Assembly (NCBI GenBank): GCA_021030905.1
Contig: JAGFMI010000014.1
Coordinates: 558,001 to 622,000 of the forward strand
Direction: 5' to 3'
Origin: Pyrenula massariospora
Lineage: Eukaryota > Ascomycota > Eurotiomycetes > Pyrenulales > Pyrenulaceae
DNA: 64,000 bases
Shown: piece by piece, positions 59,414 to 64,000 of the stretch
Numbering within the stretch: position 1 is the stretch's first letter
How the letters are laid out: each line of letters begins with the position of its first letter
The notes under the pieces: generated by a model
Databases searched by the model: none
The model's input: the letters and a program-made list of their open reading frames with translations, nothing else
What the model was told of the DNA's origin: nothing
Translations under genes and position numbers: made by a program

Positions 59414-61145
59414 TTTGGCTGGCAGTGTCTACTCACAAACTTCCACCCCTGTCTATGTTGAACTAAATGTACCTACAGGAGCACCGTTCCCGGGAAACTA
59501 TACAGGCTCATATCGTCCCCAAATTCACTACTCACCACCTCAGCATTTCATGAACGACCCCAACGGCATGTTCGTGGATGCAGATGGAGTGTGGCATCTT
59601 TATTATCAATGCAAGTCTTGCCCCTTTTCTCCTCTACCGTGTGCAGCAAAGCTTACGATTTTAGTCAATCCTACTGCAAATATTGCTGGCAATGTCCACT
59701 GGGGCCATGCAACTTCGACGGACTTGTACCATTGGGAGAATCAGCCCATCGCTATATATCGCCCCGATAGCTCTGCTCAAGTCTTCTCAGGCAGTGCTGC
59801 TATAGATGTGAACAACACTTCAGGCTTCTTCCCCGATCAAACGAACGGTGTAGTCGCCTTTTGGACGCATGCTGTTTACTTTCCAGATGGCACTCCAGGT
59901 CCACAAACCCAATGGCTCTCCTACAGTACAGACGGTGGTTACACTTTTCACAATTATGAAGGCAATCCAGTCATCGACAGCACTTCCTCCCAATTTCGAG
60001 ATCCCAAGGTTCTCTGGTACGCACCAGGCAATCACTGGGTGTTGATCGTCTCTTACGCCCAAGAGTTCGCCATTGGGATCTTCACTTCTTCGGACCTCAA
60101 ACAATGGACGCATGCCTCGAACTTCACACACTATGGCCTCATTGGCCTTCAATACGAATGTCCAAATTTGGTCGAGATTCCTGTCGCTGGTCAATCGGAA
60201 ACCATGTATCTGCTCTGGATCAGCATCAATCCTGGCGCGCCGCTTGGTGGCAGTGTTTCTCAATATTTCCCAGGGCATTTCAACGGAACGCATTTCACTG
60301 CTGTAGACAGTGTAGCCCGTATATCTGACTTTTCCAAGGACAACTACGCTGGGCAATTTTTTTCTGGCATTCCTGGCAATCAACACCAAGTCTCTATCGC
60401 GTGGGCTTCCAATTGGCAGTACTGCCAAGACGTCCCTACTGGTCCGCTAGAAGGCTGGCGCTCTTCCATGTCCCTGCCTCGCTCCAATTACCTTGCAAAC
60501 GTCACGCGACTTGGCTATGATTTGATATCTCAACCTTATGACCTATCTCCCGTCCTTGGCTCCACTCTTGCTTCAAACGATTCTCTCGGCAACGGCACTG
60601 TCTTTGTTGATTTCAGCACTGTCCCTAGCGGCGCCATCTACTTCGAGGTCAATGTCACCAATATTCCATCAGTGAACGTCACCGGCCAGGTAAACTTCAC
60701 TTTTCTATCTACCACAACTGGCGAGTCCCTCTACGGCGGCCAGTTCCTTGGTGGCGATACCCCGTTCTTCCTTAACCGCGACCAAATCCGCGGCTATACA
60801 AATCCATTTTTCACCGGTCAATTCTCCTCGAATAAACTCATCGACCCAAATACAAACGCGTACTATCTATCCGGCGTAATGGACCGCAGCATCATTGAAG
60901 TCTTCTTCGGAAGCGCCCAGGTAGGGGAGAACAGTGGGACGGCAACATTCTTCGCAGAGCAGCCACTAGACGTGATGATTCTGAAGGCTGGCGCATTAAA
61001 TGCGGGAGTTGGTGTAAGTGCAAAGGTAGTGGCAATCGAGAGTGCATGGGCAAAGTATGAGAATAAGAGTGGGACCGTGGTCGGCAATTCGACACAGATG
61101 ATGAGACGGAATCGATTAGGCACAGCGGAGGGCCTGTGGGATTGA
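59379..61145 (+). CDS. Secreted invertase / GH32 beta-fructofuranosidase
   Basis: The ATG at 59379 starts a signal peptide (MKCLIHLLFAAILAGSVYS). The enzyme hydrolyses terminal beta-fructosides such as sucrose. The three GH32 signatures are present: MNDPNG with nucleophile Asp60, RDP at 189-191, and the acid/base in YECPN (Glu242). Many N-x-S/T sites fit secretion. The genomic frame is open throughout, but a 54-nt GC-AG intron (59611-59664, donor GCAAGT, acceptor TTTTAG, branch GCTTACG) is inferred. Removing it turns an odd Cys-rich insert into the family sequence YYQ-F-NPTANIAGNVHWGH and gives 570 aa. The C-terminal beta-sandwich ends with SIIEVFFGS and LDVMILKAG. Fungal invertases are usually repressed by glucose; no such site was located. 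Confidence 0.93.
   Translation: MKCLIHLLFAAILAGSVYSQTSTPVYVELNVPTGAPFPGNYTGSYRPQIHYSPPQHFMNDPNGMFVDADGVWHLYYQCKSCPFSPLPCAAKLTILVNPTANIAGNVHWGHATSTDLYHWENQPIAIYRPDSSAQVFSGSAAIDVNNTSGFFPDQTNGVVAFWTHAVYFPDGTPGPQTQWLSYSTDGGYTFHNYEGNPVIDSTSSQFRDPKVLWYAPGNHWVLIVSYAQEFAIGIFTSSDLKQWTHASNFTHYGLIGLQYECPNLVEIPVAGQSETMYLLWISINPGAPLGGSVSQYFPGHFNGTHFTAVDSVARISDFSKDNYAGQFFSGIPGNQHQVSIAWASNWQYCQDVPTGPLEGWRSSMSLPRSNYLANVTRLGYDLISQPYDLSPVLGSTLASNDSLGNGTVFVDFSTVPSGAIYFEVNVTNIPSVNVTGQVNFTFLSTTTGESLYGGQFLGGDTPFFLNRDQIRGYTNPFFTGQFSSNKLIDPNTNAYYLSGVMDRSIIEVFFGSAQVGENSGTATFFAEQPLDVMILKAGALNAGVGVSAKVVAIESAWAKYENKSGTVVGNSTQMMRRNRLGTAEGLWD
59611..59664 (+). other. GC-AG intron, 54 nt, frame-preserving
   Basis: GCAAGT donor and TTTTAG acceptor inside the GH32 gene. 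Its length is divisible by three and it holds no stop codon, so unspliced RNA would encode an 18-residue insert with three cysteines immediately before the conserved N-P-x-x-x-x-x-G-N-x-H-W-G segment. Confidence 0.75.
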
Positions 61146-61858
61146 TATTTAAGTGACATTAGGATAAAGAAGGAAAAGAGGTGGCTGAAGCTTGTTTCGG
61201 CAAGGTAGCACACTGTGTGACTATAGGTGAGTACCTAAAGGAAGTCTTACATGCTCAGATGAATCGATGCCTTCTAGAGAACATCTGTTAATTAGCGACA
61301 TGAGAAGAGAAAGCAAATACAATACCGTCATGGCTCTTTACACAAAAGCAAACCTAATCCATCAAGTGGAGTGAACAGGTACACGATATTACCCTCCAGG
61401 TTAGCTGAGTTGGGAAGAAACGCGTACAGGGCTTGCCTGGAAGAGAGGATCACGTGACCGCACAGCGACTATATCCCCAACTCTTTCTTCGACCCCTCTC
61501 TGATCCTTTCCATCTGCAGTGCATAAGCGGTTTGCATTTACAGCATCCTTCAATTTGTAATGCAAGCCAAGATTGAATCCCGGAAATTGGCAAAGTGCAG
61601 CATAGTCATCACAGTCTGCTGGACACGGCCACGTCCACCGCTTCATTCCTGCGGGTCCGACACGGATTGCGTGCCCACCTGCATTGATGGTGAGCCATAA
61701 TTCGCCTTTCCTGTTACTTGTCACGCCATGCGTAACTCCCGCACATTTCCTATGCAAAACAGACATCCTATACCTCAAACTTTCATATTTCTTTTTCCAG
61801 CGTGTTTCTACTGCCCTTGAAAAAGTTTCTTGACTTCCCAGGTACCTCTCACTACACT
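61146..61858. other. Intergenic, no gene seen
   Basis: About 0.7 kb; a 125-codon minus frame (61401-61778) has no recognisable motif and is not accepted. Confidence 0.45.
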
Positions 61859-62782
61859 ATGGCTGCGGCGGCAGTCCTATCCCAACCACTGGAGCCAGTG
61901 TCGGAAACAGCAGAAGCCCCAGCCCCAGAACTGACATATCTTCCGCCCCTCCTCTCCCGTCTACCACCCGCTCTCATTTCCACTCCATCCACGCCCCTTG
62001 ACTCCACCTCTAACGCCGCCATCGTGGGCTACACGACCTCACACCTCCCCTCCATCGACTTTGCCAGCCTCGCCCTCCACCATGCCCTCTTCCGCTTCCG
62101 AGCTATCAGCCTAGACTACTCAACCCTTCCATACGAGGAGGCCTTCAACTGGTCCGAAATCGAGCTCCCTCCCGACGTCGAACGCGAATGGTCTGTCCCT
62201 ATCATGCTCCCCATTCCTCCCTACAAAGGCTTCGGCCCCCCTTGCATAAACTCCCCAGCTCCTAACCCATAATCCGTGGACCAGGTACATCGTCGCCTTC
62301 CGCTCCCTCCGCTCGCCCGCTGCAAACACCCACTCCCTCTACGCCGCCGACCGCGCCGCCCACGAAGAAGCCGTCACTGCCGGCGGCCTGCTCCTCTATT
62401 GGTTCGTCTCTTCCCTTCCCCCTTCTTACTCCCGCGCAACGTCCCCCCTCACTCACCTACGCCACCAACACAGGTACGGCGCCCCAACCCCCCGCGGCGA
62501 AAACCTGGCAACCTGCATCTGGCAGTCGCGCCGACACGCCCTCGCAGCCATGCGCGGGCCCCGACACGTCCTGGCGGCGAAGATGGCGGGTGTAAGTCTC
62601 CCAATCGAGTTCCCTAAAGATATTTTTTCTTGTGTATGAGGATTTGGTACTAATGCGGTGTGTGGGGGGTTGTTTAGGAGACTTATGAGAAATACACGCT
62701 GGAGCGGTATGTGCTGGGGACGGTGAAGGGGGAGAGGGGGGTGAGTGTAAGGCGGTGGGAGGGAGGGGATGTTGGGTTTTGA
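61859..62782 (+). CDS. UPF0643-family protein
   Basis: Four exons, 61859-62190, 62285-62401, 62474-62591 and 62678-62782, join in frame to 223 aa (introns 94, 72 and 86 nt). The product shows the family pattern in order: EW-YIVAFRSLRSPA, LYAADRAAHEEAVTAGGLL, YWYG, then ENLATCIWQSRRHALAA, YEKYTLERYVL and KGERGVSVRRWEGGDVGF. The tryptophan of EWY, that of LLYWYG and the A-G/E-T-Y join all fall on splice junctions, which supports the exon model. UPF0643 proteins are conserved small fungal proteins of unknown function. The first 60 residues are Ala/Pro/Ser-rich and variable. The first exon reads 35 codons into its intron before a stop. Confidence 0.88.
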
Positions 62783-62984
62783 TTTTGGTTTTGTGGGTCG
62801 GAGATGGGGGTTGGCTGTTGAAAGATGGACGAATTGGAGGGGCGCGGGAACGCACGTTTGCGCTTTTAGACTGTTGCGTGTCGTCACCAAGCTTGATAGA
62901 CTGCTCTCTGCATAGCGATGCATGCATAGATTAGATCAGAGCGTCTGACCCTTTTAGGGGGACATCTACCAAAATCACATCATG

Positions 62985-64000
62985 TCATATCCCCCTGCCC
63001 CTCCTCCTTCCTCCCATCGGTTTCCGCACAACCTCCTCCTCGCCCTCACTCCCATCCGCCGCCCCAACAACCTTGGCCTTCCCGACCTTCCTGCCCCCAC
63101 CACCCACCGTCACAACCCCCCTCCCCTTCCTCCCCCTCTCCTCCCTCTCCCCCTCAGCCACCCTCCTCCTCTCCTCCTCCGCCTCCCACTCCTCCCGCAT
63201 CCCCCGCTCAATCTCCACCCTCCGATTAAACTCCGTCTCCACCACCCTCCTCTCCCTCCGATCATACCCCTTCTCCTTCACACTATAAAAAACCCCGCCC
63301 AGCTCCGCCAGCCAGTGTGCATCCACGCTCGTCACGCAACTCATATACTCCTTGCTCGTCAGTATCAGCTCATGATACACCACATACTCGGGCAGATACC
63401 CCAGCCCATACAGCGCGCTCGTCGGATGCAGCTGCACGCTCACGCCCGTGCGCAAGTTCTGATACTCCCCGACCCCCTTGACCCTTGCCGCCTGCGCAAA
63501 GTACCCGGAGCATATGCACCGGCGGATCGGGTCCCAGTCGGTGCCGCAGCTCAGCACGTCGAGGCGCTGCGCGGCCAGGATATCCGCGAGCTGGTCGCGG
63601 ATCTCGCGCGCGCGCCGCAGCGCCTTGGGGTGCAGGAAGTGGCGGCTCGCCCAGGCGTCGGAGCAGGCGTGCGCGGTCCACTGCGAGTAGACGTGCAGGA
63701 GGGTGAGGTGGTCGGACTCGGGGACGAAGAACTTCTCGCGGGCCGCGTCGGATTCGTCGAGGCGCTCTTTGGGCCGGTAGAAGACCGAGGGGACGCTGAG
63801 CATGCTCACGATGGTCAGGATTTCGGCGGAGCAGGCGTAGTCGGGGTCGCAGGCGGTGAGGAGGAGCTTGGCGAGGGAGGGGTCCATGGGGAAGGCGGTC
63901 ATGCGCTTGCCAAGCGGGGTGAGGTCGCCGAGGTTGGAGAGGGCGCCGAGGGCCCAGAGGTCGAAGAGGGAGGTGCTGATGGTGTCTTGCGGGGGAGGGT
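62985..64000 (-). CDS. PRP16: Pre-mRNA-splicing DEAH-box helicase PRP16, C-terminal part
   Basis: Minus-strand frame open from the right window edge to the stop at 62985, so the 5' part (helicase core) lies outside. The visible ~338 residues cover the end of the winged-helix/ratchet region ([37 protein letters not shown]) and the OB-fold domain ([54 protein letters not shown]). These match Prp16/DHX38 more closely than Prp2, Prp22 or Prp43. PRP16 uses ATP to drive the rearrangement after the first splicing step. The last ~80 residues are Glu/Arg/Gly-rich and end GGRRRGRG, a variable tail. No introns are seen in this part. GC content is high. Confidence 0.93.
   Translation of the reverse strand, partial: PPPQDTISTSLFDLWALGALSNLGDLTPLGKRMTAFPMDPSLAKLLLTACDPDYACSAEILTIVSMLSVPSVFYRPKERLDESDAAREKFFVPESDHLTLLHVYSQWTAHACSDAWASRHFLHPKALRRAREIRDQLADILAAQRLDVLSCGTDWDPIRRCICSGYFAQAARVKGVGEYQNLRTGVSVQLHPTSALYGLGYLPEYVVYHELILTSKEYMSCVTSVDAHWLAELGGVFYSVKEKGYDRRERRVVETEFNRRVEIERGMREEWEAEEERRRVAEGEREERGRKGRGVVTVGGGGRKVGKAKVVGAADGSEGEEEVVRKPMGGRRRGRGI

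Noticed and set aside
59820-60428. 202-codon minus ORF
   Set aside because: Antisense of the GH32 catalytic domain.
1-64000. tRNA genes, 5S rRNA, CRISPR arrays and complete transposons
   Set aside because: Looked for T-arm consensus, long terminal or inverted repeats and regularly spaced repeats; none convincing by eye. CRISPR is not expected in a fungal nuclear genome.

Overview
The window comes from a filamentous ascomycete (Pezizomycotina). Almost every gene is broken by short spliceosomal introns of about 40-110 nt with GT(A/C/G)NGT donors, CTAAC/CTGAC-type branch points and AG acceptors. Fungal-specific families are present: UPF0643, DUF3807, a UstYa-like oxidase, a PTH11-like membrane protein, a microsomal P450 and an AAA ATPase of the DUF7025 type. 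Genes lie on both strands without operons. All exon models below were built by eye from splice signals and checked for reading-frame phase; none is supported by transcripts.

Layout. 1-1.3 kb: the 3' end of a secreted-type Cys-rich protein gene and a decayed GNAT acetyltransferase pseudogene. 2.1-9.5 kb: one 13-exon minus-strand gene for an unrecognised protein of about 2255 aa with beta-rich blocks and a coiled-coil C-terminus. 9.5-13 kb: gene-poor, with one possible gene remnant. 13.1-17 kb: PWP1 (ribosome biogenesis WD40 protein) and a serine-rich protein of unknown function. 18.9-29.9 kb: an accessory-looking stretch with a cytochrome P450, an S9C prolyl-oligopeptidase-family peptidase, a PTH11-like 7-TM protein, a tiny secreted peptide gene, a UstYa-like oxidase and a tiny Cys-rich secreted protein gene. 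31-32 kb: an endonuclease/exonuclease/phosphatase-fold protein. 33.5-38.9 kb: a divergent pair, a DUF7708-like protein and a DUF7025-type AAA ATPase. 39.4-40.6 kb: a broken FAD monooxygenase. 40.9-42.9 kb: an IlvD/Edd dehydratase. 42.9-47.6 kb: gene debris. 47.6-55.7 kb: a small unknown protein, a DUF3807 protein, a Ser/Thr-rich secreted protein, ribosomal protein uS15 (RPS13), and an AT-hook/SANT-like nuclear protein. 55.7-59.4 kb: noncoding, including a GC-rich block. 59.4-64 kb: GH32 invertase, a UPF0643 protein, and the C-terminus of the splicing helicase PRP16 running off the right edge.

How it works together. Housekeeping genes (PWP1, RPS13, PRP16, UPF0643) are interleaved with accessory islands. 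The most interesting island is 18.9-29.9 kb: an oxidase family known from fungal RiPP pathways (UstYa) sits divergently next to a short signal-peptide-bearing peptide gene, with a P450 and an S9-family peptidase within 10 kb. This is a hypothesis of a small peptide natural-product locus, not an established cluster. The 2255-aa protein is the largest uncharacterised element. Two pseudogenes (GNAT and FAD monooxygenase) and the debris at 42.9-47.6 kb show that gene decay is active here.
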